Below, in pieces: positions 18,964-29,853 of a stretch of DNA of 64,000 nt. Every line of letters starts with the position of its first letter. Within the stretch, counting starts at the first letter, position 1. The stretch is from an uncultured Clostridia bacterium (lineage in GTDB: Bacteria; Bacillota; Clostridia; Oscillospirales; Acutalibacteraceae), in the NCBI GenBank assembly GCA_947632045.1, contig CANRNQ010000009.1, positions 1 to 64,000 on the forward strand. The letters are read 5' to 3'. Both the position numbers and the translations under genes were made by a program. The notes below the pieces were generated by a model that saw nothing but the letters and a program-made list of their open reading frames with translations, was not told the origin of the DNA and did no database searches.

Positions 18964-19091
18964 CACCCTCGCCGCTCCCAATATGGACGGGAAACATACC
19001 GGCGACAGCCCCCAAAGCGAACCCTCCCTTTATGTTCGGATCGCTTTCACCGTCCCCTCACCGAAAACAGGCCAAGCGCCCCTCCTCTTTA

Positions 19092-19120
19092 TTGACAAAA
19101 CACAATATAAATGGGATAAT
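19092..19120 (+). promoter_or_regulatory. valS promoter
   Basis: TTGACA (19092-19097)-17 nt-GATAAT (19115-19120), ~60 nt before valS ATG. Confidence 0.7.
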
Positions 19121-19183
19121 ATAAATCAAAATAAAACGGCAAAACGGCCCAGGCCGCAGCTATATATGAAAGGAAGACGATAA

Positions 19184-21805
19184 ATGGCGAAAGAGCTTGC
19201 AAAATCCTACGACCCAAAGGAGTTTGAGGACAAAATCTATAACTTTTGGCTTGAGGAAAAATTTTTCCACGCCAATCTCGACAAGGATAAAAAGCCCTAC
19301 ACTATCGTGATGCCGCCGCCGAACATAACGGGTCAGCTTCACATGGGTCACGCGCTTGACAACACCCTTCAGGATATACTTATCCGCTACCACAGAATGT
19401 CCGGATACGATACTCTGTGGGTGCCCGGCACCGACCACGCCTCCATCGCGACGGAGGCAAAGATTGTCGAGGCGATGAAGAAGGAGGGCATAACGAAGGA
19501 CGACCTCGGGCGCGAGGGCTTTCTTGAGAGAGCTTGGGCGTGGAAGAAGCAGTACGGCGGAAGGATAACCGAGCAGCTCAAAAAGCTCGGAAGCTCCTGC
19601 GACTGGGACAGAGAGCGCTTTACCATGGACGAGGGGTGCAGCGACGCAGTCAAGGAGGTCTTCGTTTCACTGTATGAAAAGGGCTTGATATACCGTGGCG
19701 AGAGAATGATAAACTGGTGCCCTCACTGCATGACCTCCATATCGGACGCCGAGGTCGAATATGAGGAGCAATCGGGCCACTTCTGGCACCTGCGCTATAA
19801 GCTCAGCGACGGCGACGGATACATCTATCTTGCGACCACAAGACCGGAGACCCTGCTCGGCGATACTGCGGTGGCGGTTCACCCCGACGACGAGAGATAT
19901 AAGGATATGGTGGGCAAGACGGTCATTCTTCCGATAGTCGGCAGAGAGATACCGATAATCGCGGACACATACGTTGAGCAGGACTTCGGAACCGGCGCGG
20001 TCAAAATCACCCCGGCGCACGACCCCAACGATTTCGAGGTCGGTCTGAGGCACGGTCTTGAGGTAATAACGGTTATGACCCCCGACGCAAGGATAACCGA
20101 GGATTACCCCAAGTATGCCGGAATGGACAGATACGAGGCGAGAGCCGCGATAGTAAAGGATTTGGAAACGGAGGGCGCGCTCGTAAAGATAGAGGACTAT
20201 TCCCACAACGTCGGCACCTGCTACCGCTGCGGCACCACGGTCGAGCCGAGGGTATCAAAGCAGTGGTTCGTAAAAATGAAGCCGCTCGCAGGCCCCGCGA
20301 TAAAGGCCGTTGAGAACGGCGAAACAAAATTCGTGCCGCGCCGCTTTGAAAAGGTATATTTTCACTGGCTCAACAATATCCGCGACTGGTGCATCTCGCG
20401 CCAGCTCTGGTGGGGACACCGCATACCGGCGTGGTACTGCGACGACTGCGGCGAGATAACGGTTTCAAAGGATACCCCGCACGAGTGCTCGAAATGCCAC
20501 GGCAAAAACATACGTCAGGACCCCGACACGCTCGACACCTGGTTCAGCTCGGCGCTCTGGCCGTTTTCAACTCTCGGCTGGCCTAAAAAGACCGACGACC
20601 TTGAGCACTACTACCCGACGAACACCCTTGTGACCGGCTATGACATAATCCCGTTCTGGGTTATGAGAATGATGTTCTCCGGAATCGAGCAAACCGGCAA
20701 AGCGCCGTTCGACACGGTTTTGATACACGGACTTATCCGCGACGAGCAGGGCAGAAAAATGTCAAAGTCGCTCGGCAACGGCATTGATCCGCTCGAGATA
20801 ATAGACAAATACGGCGCGGACGCACTCAGGCTCACGCTTGCAACCGGCAACTCGCCCGGAAACGATATGCGCTTCAGCGACAAAAAGGTCGAGTCCTGCC
20901 GCAATTTTGCCAACAAGCTGTGGAACGCCTCACGCTTTGTGCATATGAATATAGATGAGCACGCCGTCAAAAACGAGCTGCCCGAGGTTCTTGAAACCGA
21001 GGATAAGTGGATACTTCACACCTTAAACAGCGTTGCGCGCGAGATGAACGAAAACATAAAGAGCTTCGAGCTCGGTATAGCCGTGCAGAAGATATACGAT
21101 TTCATATGGGACTGCTATTGCGACTGGTACATAGAGCTTGCCAAGGCTCGTCTGCAAGGCGAGTCGGCGCAAAACGCCCGTCAGGTGCTCGTGTGGGTAC
21201 TCGACAAAGCCTTAAAGCTGCTGCACCCGTTTATGCCCTATATCACCGAGGAAATATGGCAGACTCTGCCGCACAGCGGCGACGGAAAAACCATTATGCT
21301 CGAGGAATACCCGCGCTATGACGAAAGCCTCTCCTTCCCCGAGGCCGGCGAGCGCATGGAGATCGTAATGGAGGCCATCGGCGCGATACGCACAAGGAGA
21401 AGCGAGATGAACGTACCGCCGTCGCGCAAGGCCAAGGTTTATATCGCAAGCGAAAAGCGGGATATATTCTCCGCGGGCACAAAATTTATAATGAAGCTCG
21501 CCTCTGCGAGCGAGGTCGAAATCGGAGAAGCCTTTGATATAGACGGAGCCGTTACGATAGTGACTGCCGACGCTAAAATATACATTCCCATGGCTGAGCT
21601 CGTCGATAAGGAGGCTGAGCTTGCGCGGCTCAACAAGGAGCTTGCCGCCACTCAAAAGCTGCTCGCGCAATCCGAGGGCAAGCTCGGCAATCAAGGCTTT
21701 ATATCTAAGGCTCCCGCTCAGGTCGTTGAAAACGTAAGAGGACAGGCCGAGAGAGAGAGGGAAAAGATAGCCATGATAGAGGCGGCTATCGCCGCTTTAA
21801 AGTGA
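19184..21805 (+). CDS. valS: Valyl-tRNA synthetase
   Basis: [21 protein letters not shown] (HIGH motif), [12 protein letters not shown]; full length 873 aa. Confidence 0.97.
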   Translation: MAKELAKSYDPKEFEDKIYNFWLEEKFFHANLDKDKKPYTIVMPPPNITGQLHMGHALDNTLQDILIRYHRMSGYDTLWVPGTDHASIATEAKIVEAMKKEGITKDDLGREGFLERAWAWKKQYGGRITEQLKKLGSSCDWDRERFTMDEGCSDAVKEVFVSLYEKGLIYRGERMINWCPHCMTSISDAEVEYEEQSGHFWHLRYKLSDGDGYIYLATTRPETLLGDTAVAVHPDDERYKDMVGKTVILPIVGREIPIIADTYVEQDFGTGAVKITPAHDPNDFEVGLRHGLEVITVMTPDARITEDYPKYAGMDRYEARAAIVKDLETEGALVKIEDYSHNVGTCYRCGTTVEPRVSKQWFVKMKPLAGPAIKAVENGETKFVPRRFEKVYFHWLNNIRDWCISRQLWWGHRIPAWYCDDCGEITVSKDTPHECSKCHGKNIRQDPDTLDTWFSSALWPFSTLGWPKKTDDLEHYYPTNTLVTGYDIIPFWVMRMMFSGIEQTGKAPFDTVLIHGLIRDEQGRKMSKSLGNGIDPLEIIDKYGADALRLTLATGNSPGNDMRFSDKKVESCRNFANKLWNASRFVHMNIDEHAVKNELPEVLETEDKWILHTLNSVAREMNENIKSFELGIAVQKIYDFIWDCYCDWYIELAKARLQGESAQNARQVLVWVLDKALKLLHPFMPYITEEIWQTLPHSGDGKTIMLEEYPRYDESLSFPEAGERMEIVMEAIGAIRTRRSEMNVPPSRKAKVYIASEKRDIFSAGTKFIMKLASASEVEIGEAFDIDGAVTIVTADAKIYIPMAELVDKEAELARLNKELAATQKLLAQSEGKLGNQGFISKAPAQVVENVRGQAEREREKIAMIEAAIAALK

Positions 21806-21926
21806 GGCTTAAAATCGCCGCCCAACCGCAATTAAGCATAAAATCAACAGCCGTGCCGATTTTGGCGCGGCTGTACTTGCATAAACCCCTTCTTTGTACT
21901 ATACTCTTATAGTCGGAGGGATTTTT

Positions 21927-22514
21927 ATGGGCTTAAACATTAGGCTTGGCGGAATTATTATAAGGGAATATAAACGCTCTGATTTGAACGCGGTTCATAT
22001 GATGCTTTCTGATCCCAATATCTACAGCACCACCTGCGCGATACCCCGCGAGTGCGACCGCTCCTATGCCTCCATGTGGCTCGACAGCGTGCGGCGCAGC
22101 GTTAAAAAGGGCTTTGACCTTGAATACGGCGTTTTTGACGCGTACAGCGGCGACCTTATCGGGAACATCGGCTTGATAGACATATCCTACCCGCACAAAA
22201 GCGGCGAGATAACCTATATAATTCGTTCTCCGTATCAGAGAAGGGGCTACGCTTTGCTGTCGTCAAGGCTCATTATAAGCTACGGCTTTGAGCGGCTCGG
22301 GCTTATGAGGATACACGGCAGATGTATGGATTTTAACACAGCGTCAAGATACGTTATGCTCAAATGCGGATTTGTGTACGAGGGCACAGGCCGAGGAGAG
22401 ATGATAAAAGACGGCAGGCAGGTGAATTTAGAGCATTACTCGCTTTTGCGAAGCGAATATGACGCTTTGCGCGATAAAATATTTTATCCGAAAGCAATAT
22501 TTCCGAATTTTTAG
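21927..22514 (+). CDS. GNAT (RimJ/RimL-like) N-acetyltransferase
   Basis: MGLNIRLGGIIIREYKRSDLNAVHMML...YIIRSPYQRRGYALLSSRLIISYGFERLGLMRIHGRCMDFNTASRYVMLKCGFVYEG; RBS GGAGGG. Confidence 0.85.
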   Translation: MGLNIRLGGIIIREYKRSDLNAVHMMLSDPNIYSTTCAIPRECDRSYASMWLDSVRRSVKKGFDLEYGVFDAYSGDLIGNIGLIDISYPHKSGEITYIIRSPYQRRGYALLSSRLIISYGFERLGLMRIHGRCMDFNTASRYVMLKCGFVYEGTGRGEMIKDGRQVNLEHYSLLRSEYDALRDKIFYPKAIFPNF

Positions 22515-22518
22515 CTTT

Positions 22519-22553
22519 ATTCCTTGTGCAAATTGCACAGGGAATATTTTTTT
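22519..22553 (+). terminator. Terminator of GNAT gene
   Basis: attccttgtgca-aat-tgcacagggaat followed by attttttt. Confidence 0.75.
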
Positions 22554-22559
22554 AATTTT

Positions 22560-22760
22560 TCCTTAAAAACAATATAAAAATCTCCCAAAATGAAAGTTAT
22601 CAACATCAAAATGTTAATAATGTTATTAATTTCTTGAGTTTTTTCAACATATTCAAATTTTAATCCGTATTTATAAAAAATCAATGTTAATAACGCTATA
22701 TCTTGTGGTTTCAAATCAATTTTTCTTTTAAGGAAATGTTGATAATTTTATCGCCGCTGC
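22560..22760. other. AT-rich convergent intergenic region with DnaA-box-like 9-mers
   Basis: TTATCAACA at 22597-22605 and TGTTGATAA at 22737-22745, identical to the 9-mers in the dnaN-upstream origin region; degenerate TTTTCAACA at 22641. Confidence 0.4.
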
Positions 22761-23092
22761 TTTGATTTTAAAGCTTTTTTACTTTTTTTCAGATAAATTT
22801 TTTCATTTTTCCCCTGCTTTTGCCGATATTCCCCAATTTTTTATACAGGAGCCTTTTCAATCCTTTTATCAAAATACAGTGCCGGCTTATATCCTCTTTG
22901 ATTATTTTTTTCGTTAAAATAACTAAAAACCGAAGCGTCGATTCCCGCCCTGCATCTCAGGGGGATTTAACGTCCAGCGGACTGCGGCAAAAGGCTCTGC
23001 CTTTTGGAAAAAGGCGTGCGAAAACTTTATTTTACCCCTCAAACAAACCGGGAGCGTGCGGGGGAGCTTTGTCAAAAACAGATTTATAAACA

Positions 23093-23128
23093 AAAAGAGC
23101 CTGCGCCCGCCTAAAAAGGCGAGCGCAG
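23093..23128 (-). terminator. guaB terminator
   Basis: Minus: ctgcgctcgcct-tttt-aggcgggcgcag gctctttttg. Confidence 0.7.
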
Positions 23129-23144
23129 AGCGTTTTAATTTGGA

Positions 23145-24641
<1,497 letters not shown>

Positions 24642-24700
24642 TTATTCACTTTTTCTTCCGGATATTTTAAATTCGATTTTATCAGCTTACTCGCCGTTTG

Positions 24701-25993
24701 TCAACCTGTTTTTTTCGGAGAAATCAGCTCAGCCCCGCCCATGTACGGTCTGAGCGGCTCGGGTATCCTTACCGAACCGTCTTCATTTAAATTGTTTTCA
24801 AGAAAAGCTATCAACATTCTCGGCGGAGCCACTACGGTGTTGTTGAGCGTGTGCGCAAAATATTTTCCCTTTTCTCCGTTCACCCTTATCTTTAGCCTGC
24901 GCGCCTGAGCGTCGCCGAGGTTAGAGCAGCTTCCCACCTCGAAATATTTTTTCTGGCGCGGTGACCACGCCTCGACGTCTATCGACTTGACCTTCAAATC
25001 AGCAAGATCGCCGCTGCAACATTCGAGCGTGCGCACCGGCACGTCGAGAGAGCGGAAAAGCTCGACCGTGTAGCTCCAAAGCTTATTGAACCAGTCCATG
25101 CTCTCCTCCGGCTTGCATACGACTATCATCTCCTGCTTTTCAAACTGATGTATTCTGTAAACGCCGCGCTCCTCTATGCCGTGAGCGCCCTTTTCTTTTC
25201 TAAAGCAGGGGGAATAGCTTGTGAGCGTATAGGGCAGCTCCTCTTCCTTATTTATCGTGTCGATAAACTTGCCTATCATCGAGTGCTCGCTCGTGCCTAT
25301 AAGATAAAGATCCTCGCCCTCTATCTTATACATCATGGCGTCCATCTCATCAAAGCTCATAACGCCGGTCACTACATTGCTTCTTATCATAAACGGCGGC
25401 ACGCAGTAGGTAAAGCCCTTGTTTATCATAAAATCCCGTGCGTATGAGAGAACCGCCGAGTGCAGCCTTGCGATATCTCCCATTAGATAATAAAATCCGT
25501 TGCCGGCGACCTTTCTCGCGCTGTCGAGGTCTATGCCGCTCAGCCTTTCCATTATCTCCGTGTGGTACGGTATCTCAAAATCCGGCACGACCGGCTCGCC
25601 GTAGCGCGTAAGCTCGACGTTTTCGCTGTCGTCCTTTCCTATCGGAACGGAGTCGTCGATTATATTAGGTATAACGAGCATTCTGCTGCGCACCTCTTCG
25701 CTGAGCTGCCTTTCCTGCTCCTCAAGCTCGGACAGACGGTCGCCCTGCTCCTTTACAAGCTGCTTTGTCTGCTCTGCTTCGTCCTTTTTGCCCTGAGCCA
25801 TCAGCGCGCCTATCTGCTTTGAGAGCTTATTTCTATTCGCTCTGAGCGAGTCCGCCTCCTGCTTTGCCTTTCTCATCTGAACGTCAAGCTCTATCACCTC
25901 GTCTACCAGCTTGAGCTTTCTGTCCTGAAATTTCTTTTTGATGTTTTCCTTGACCGCTTCGGGGTTTTCCCTTAAAAATTTAATGTCTAACAT
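24701..25993 (-). CDS. serS: Seryl-tRNA synthetase
   Basis: MLDIKFLRENPEAVKENIKKKFQDRK...CFRKEKGAHGIEERGVYRIHQFEKQEM; 430 aa. Confidence 0.97.
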   Translation of the reverse strand: MLDIKFLRENPEAVKENIKKKFQDRKLKLVDEVIELDVQMRKAKQEADSLRANRNKLSKQIGALMAQGKKDEAEQTKQLVKEQGDRLSELEEQERQLSEEVRSRMLVIPNIIDDSVPIGKDDSENVELTRYGEPVVPDFEIPYHTEIMERLSGIDLDSARKVAGNGFYYLMGDIARLHSAVLSYARDFMINKGFTYCVPPFMIRSNVVTGVMSFDEMDAMMYKIEGEDLYLIGTSEHSMIGKFIDTINKEEELPYTLTSYSPCFRKEKGAHGIEERGVYRIHQFEKQEMIVVCKPEESMDWFNKLWSYTVELFRSLDVPVRTLECCSGDLADLKVKSIDVEAWSPRQKKYFEVGSCSNLGDAQARRLKIRVNGEKGKYFAHTLNNTVVAPPRMLIAFLENNLNEDGSVRIPEPLRPYMGGAELISPKKTG

Positions 25994-25998
25994 TTTCC

Positions 25999-26865
25999 TT
26001 ATTCTTCCTCTTTTCCGAGTAATTTTGCAAGCTGCGTCAAATCGTCGCTGCCATAAAATTCTATTTCAAGCACGCCCTTTTTTTCCGTGCCGCTTACCCT
26101 GATTTTTCTTCCGAGATGCTCCTTCAGTGCGAGCTCCACCTCGTTAAAGTACGATATTTTCTTTTCGTATATTTTATTTACATCGGCGCTCTCCGCCGCC
26201 TTGTTGCTCTTTTTGGCGAGTCTTTCAAGCTCTCTGACCGATATATCCTCCGTCGAGGCGAGCCTTGCCGCCTTTTCCATTTCCTTTTCGCTCTTAAACG
26301 ATAAAAGCGTTCTGCCGTGTCCGGCGCTCAGCTTTCCCTCGGATATGAGCTTTTGTATGTCGTCCGGCAGGGCGAGCAGTCTTAAGGCGTTTGCAATCGC
26401 CGGCCTTGATTTGCCGACCACCCTCGACACGTCCTCCTGCTTCAGATTATACTCGTCCATAAGCTGTCTATATCCGAGCGCCTCCTCCACCGGAGTGAGG
26501 TCCTCTCTCTGGAGGTTCTCTATCAGCGCAAGCTGCATGGTTTCGCTGTCGGATAAATCCCTTATCACTACCGGCACCTCGGTAAGCCCCGCCATTCTCG
26601 CCGCTCTGTATCTTCTCTCTCCCGCCACTATCTGGTAGCCGCCGTCGAGAAAGGGTCTGACGAGCAGAGGTTGTAGCACTCCGTGCTGCGAGATAGAATC
26701 CGCGAGCTCCGCGAGCGATTTCTCATCAAATTCGCGCCTCGGCTGGTTTCTGTTCGGCTGGAGCTCGGATATTTTCAGCGTGACGGTGCGCCTGCTGTCC
26801 TCGCTCTCGTTTTCCATAAAAATCGCGCTCAGCCCCTTGCCCAAGCCGCCTTTTTTTGCCGCCAT
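25999..26865 (-). CDS. parB: Chromosome partitioning protein ParB/Spo0J
   Basis: KGGLGKGLSAIF...QPNRNQPRREFDEKSLAELADSI...GGYQIVAGERRYRAARMAGL. Confidence 0.95.
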   Translation of the reverse strand: MAAKKGGLGKGLSAIFMENESEDSRRTVTLKISELQPNRNQPRREFDEKSLAELADSISQHGVLQPLLVRPFLDGGYQIVAGERRYRAARMAGLTEVPVVIRDLSDSETMQLALIENLQREDLTPVEEALGYRQLMDEYNLKQEDVSRVVGKSRPAIANALRLLALPDDIQKLISEGKLSAGHGRTLLSFKSEKEMEKAARLASTEDISVRELERLAKKSNKAAESADVNKIYEKKISYFNEVELALKEHLGRKIRVSGTEKKGVLEIEFYGSDDLTQLAKLLGKEEE

Positions 26866-26882
26866 ATTTCCACTCCTCCTTA

Positions 26883-27644
26883 CTAATTTTTATCTATTAT
26901 TTCCTGCGCAAGAGCCATATACGCCACAGAGCCCTTGCAGCTTTTGTCGTAATACATTATCGGCTTGCCGTAGCTCGGCGCTTCTGATAGCCTGACTCCT
27001 CTCGCTATGACCGTAGAGAAGACCTTCCTCGGAAAATAGGTTTTTACCTCCTCTACAACCTGCTGAGTAAGGTTCAGCCTGCCGTCGTACATTGTCAGCA
27101 ACACGCCCTCCATCTCGAGTCTTTCGTTGTACTGCCGTTTTACTCTGCGAACCGTATTCATAAGCTGAGAAAGTCCCTCCAGTGCGTAATATTCGCACTG
27201 TATCGGCACTAAAAGCCTGTCCGCAAGGCAAAGCGCGTTCGTCGTTATAAGTCCGAGCGACGGCGGGCAGTCGATTATTATATAATCGTACTCTCCTCTT
27301 ATAGGGTTCACCGAATTTTTTAGTATAGCCTCTCTGTGTTTTTTGTCTATCATCTCTATCTCGCTCGCTGCAAGGTCAAGGCTTGACGGGAGCAGATCAA
27401 GGCATTTAAACTCGGTGTGAACCAGCACGTCCGCCGCCTTTGCTCCGTCGACAAGAATGTCATATGTCGACTTATCTATCGTTCGCCTGTCTATTCCAAC
27501 CCCGCTCGTCGCGTTTCCCTGTGGGTCTATATCTATAAGTAATGTTTTTTTGCCGTTTATTCCGAGCGCCGCCGCTAAATTCACCGCGGTTGTGGTCTTG
27601 CCGACCCCGCCCTTTTGATTGGCAACAGCTATAACTCTCGCCAC
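26883..27644 (-). CDS. parA: Chromosome partitioning ATPase ParA/Soj
   Basis: MARVIAVANQKGGVGKTTTAVNLAAALG (deviant Walker A); 253 aa. Confidence 0.95.
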   Translation of the reverse strand: MARVIAVANQKGGVGKTTTAVNLAAALGINGKKTLLIDIDPQGNATSGVGIDRRTIDKSTYDILVDGAKAADVLVHTEFKCLDLLPSSLDLAASEIEMIDKKHREAILKNSVNPIRGEYDYIIIDCPPSLGLITTNALCLADRLLVPIQCEYYALEGLSQLMNTVRRVKRQYNERLEMEGVLLTMYDGRLNLTQQVVEEVKTYFPRKVFSTVIARGVRLSEAPSYGKPIMYYDKSCKGSVAYMALAQEIIDKN

Positions 27645-27773
27645 GGAGATTTTCCTCCCTTTTGCTTTTGGTCAACACAGCGCCGAAAAAACGGAGCCGT
27701 GCGGTGTTGTTTTTACTATTATACCACGGAAGTGGGGGTATTTAAAGACTTTTTTGAAGATAGAGTTATTTTT

Positions 27774-27789
27774 TGTTTCACGTGAAACG
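27774..27789. promoter_or_regulatory. parS site (15/16 match)
   Basis: TGTTTCACGTGAAACG versus consensus TGTTTCACGTGAAACA; between parA and noc. Confidence 0.9.
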
Positions 27790-27919
27790 TCGGAGGAGGG
27801 GTCATGTTTTTGTGTTTTATTTATACACACGCAAAAAGCCCCGGATATTTCCGAGGCTCTTTGCATAAGGGGTTCAGATAAGGAAATGGGTATGAATAAA
27901 AAGTCGTACGCTGATTTAA

Positions 27920-28747
27920 TTATGCGGTTCTTTTTGTAGACGGCGCCGCTCCGTTTTTATGTATCTTTACCGTGTACTCTATATACTCGTCGTTTTCTTT
28001 TTTCATCAACGCGGCATTTACTCCGCTCTGCTTCATTGTTTCTATCGCCTTGTTTATGGTGTTCATAAATATTCTTACATCTTTAAACACTATCTTGGGA
28101 CGATGCGAGGCTTTTTCTTCTTCCTCCCGCTCTTCTTTCATATTATTTATCATCTGCTCTGTTTGCGCCACATTCATATTATATTTTGCCGCGCGTTTTA
28201 TGCAGTCTATCCTTTTATCATCGGAAACCTTGAGAAAGAGCCTTGCGTGCCGCTCCGAAAGGCCAAATTTCAGTATAAGCTCCTGCTCCTCCTCCTCGAG
28301 GCGCAGTAGTCTTAGCTTATTGGCTATTGTGCTTTGATTTTTTCCGAGCTGTCGCGCAAGCTGCTCCTGCGTCATGCGGCAGTCTAAGAGTATTCTCCTT
28401 ATTGCGCGCGCCTGCTCGAACATATTTAAATCGAGGCGCTGAAGATTTTCAACGAGGGCAAACACCGCGCTCTGGCGCTGCGTGCAGTTTATCACAACAG
28501 CGGGAATTTTAGTCAGTCCCGCCATAACGCAGGCTCTTAACCGGCGCTCGCCCGCGACGAGCTCGTAGCCCTCGGGGGATATTCTGCGCACTACTATCGG
28601 CTGGATAAGACCGTTTACTTCAATGCTCGCGGCAAGCTTTAGCAGTTCTTCGCGGTCAAAGTCCTCGCGGGGCTGAAAACGGTTCTGGTTTATTTGCGAT
28701 ATTGACAGGCTTGTCAGCTTGTTTTCTTCTCTTGTTTGAAAAAGCAT
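27920..28747 (-). CDS. noc: Nucleoid occlusion protein Noc / ParB-like paralog
   Basis: ParB/Sulfiredoxin and HTH: INQNRFQPREDFDREELLKLAASIEVNGLIQPIVVRR...ELVAGERRLRACVMAGL; position between parA and rsmG. Confidence 0.85.
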   Translation of the reverse strand: MLFQTREENKLTSLSISQINQNRFQPREDFDREELLKLAASIEVNGLIQPIVVRRISPEGYELVAGERRLRACVMAGLTKIPAVVINCTQRQSAVFALVENLQRLDLNMFEQARAIRRILLDCRMTQEQLARQLGKNQSTIANKLRLLRLEEEEQELILKFGLSERHARLFLKVSDDKRIDCIKRAAKYNMNVAQTEQMINNMKEEREEEEKASHRPKIVFKDVRIFMNTINKAIETMKQSGVNAALMKKENDEYIEYTVKIHKNGAAPSTKRTA

Positions 28748-28930
28748 ACCGGCACCTCCGTAATTTTTTCTTGGCTTGTCCTTGCAAGACTATAATATCA
28801 GGGCCGGCGGGAGTATTATGTCAAAATTTAGGCGCGGAAAAAATTTTTTAAATTTATTTTTCGTGATATATTACGCTCAGAGTTTTTGCTGTCGCGCTTG
28901 TTTTTTTAAGCTTGTGCGCGTGACCGTGGC

Positions 28931-29063
28931 TCGGGCGGCGACCCGCCACTTCCCGCCGGAGGTGGGAAGTGGCAAAAATGCGGCGGAGCAAATCCCTGCC
29001 TCTTTAAAAGGACCTGCCCCGCCGCATTTTCCGCGCGGCTCCGCCGCGCCGGTCGCTGCCCGA
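28931..29063. repeat. Cloverleaf palindromic element, copy C (possible extended stem 28888-29108)
   Basis: Outer stem tcgggcggcgacc/ggtcgctgcccga (one G.T); arm1 gccacttccc/gggaagtggc; central aaaatgcggcgg/ccgccgcatttt; arm3 gcgcggc-tcc-gccgcgc; second stem gctgtcgcg(28888)/cgcgacagc(29108). Confidence 0.85.
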
Positions 29064-29138
29064 ATAAGCTTGCCGCACGCACAGTAAAAAGCCGAGCGCC
29101 GCGACAGCCGCAGCATAAGCGCCTCTCCCGCTCAAACC

Positions 29139-29849
29139 CTATAACGGTTTCTTCGAGATTTTCGAACCGTGCCTCGGATATGCCTTAGGCGTAAAATTCT
29201 TTTTTCTTATAACTTCAATAGCCCTTTCACTGCCGTCGAGCAGTTTAAGCTTGATCTCCCTTTCAAGCTCTCCGCCGAGAAGCCTTACGGCGTTCTCGCT
29301 CTGAGCCACCTCAATATCCGCATTAGCGCCCTTCATAGCGATAAACATACCTCCCTTTTTCACAAAGGGTATGCAGTATTCGCAGAGTATCGGCATCGCC
29401 GCCACAGCCCGCGATATTGAAACGTCAAATTTCTCCCTCAGCTCAGCGTCCCGGGCAGCGTCCTCCGCCCTCATATGTATAAGCCGCACTTTGATTCCGA
29501 GCTCCCGAGCTGCCTCCCTGAGAAACACGAGCCTCTTGTTTAAGCTGTCGAGCAGAGTAAAGCTCAAATCGCTCCTGACTATCGCAAGCGGTATTGACGG
29601 GAATCCCGCGCCGGTTCCAACGTCGATAACTGTCGAATTTTTTGGAATATCAACGTGCATCAGCGGAGTAAGACTGTCATAAAAATGCTTTACCGCTATG
29701 CCCTCGCTGTCGGTTATCGCAGTCAGATTCATTTTTTTATTCCATTCGAGCAGCAGCCCTTCAAATATTTCGAGCTTCTCCGTCTGCTCCCAATTTAAGC
29801 TAAGTCCGCTCTTTTCCGTAAGTTCAGCCGTTAGCTGTGCAGTGGTCAT
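29139..29849 (-). CDS. rsmG: 16S rRNA (guanine527-N7)-methyltransferase
   Basis: VIDVGTGAGFPSIPLAIVRSDLSFTLLDSLNKRLVFL; gid operon position. Confidence 0.95.
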   Translation of the reverse strand: MTTAQLTAELTEKSGLSLNWEQTEKLEIFEGLLLEWNKKMNLTAITDSEGIAVKHFYDSLTPLMHVDIPKNSTVIDVGTGAGFPSIPLAIVRSDLSFTLLDSLNKRLVFLREAARELGIKVRLIHMRAEDAARDAELREKFDVSISRAVAAMPILCEYCIPFVKKGGMFIAMKGANADIEVAQSENAVRLLGGELEREIKLKLLDGSERAIEVIRKKNFTPKAYPRHGSKISKKPL

Positions 29850-29853
29850 AATA

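Noticed and set aside
18728-19183. 151-aa plus ORF and minus ORFs at 18.7-19.0 kb
   Set aside because: Produced by cloverleaf element B; contains the valS promoter; no domain.
28877-29116. 79-aa minus ORF and 103-aa plus ORF
   Set aside because: Produced by cloverleaf element C.
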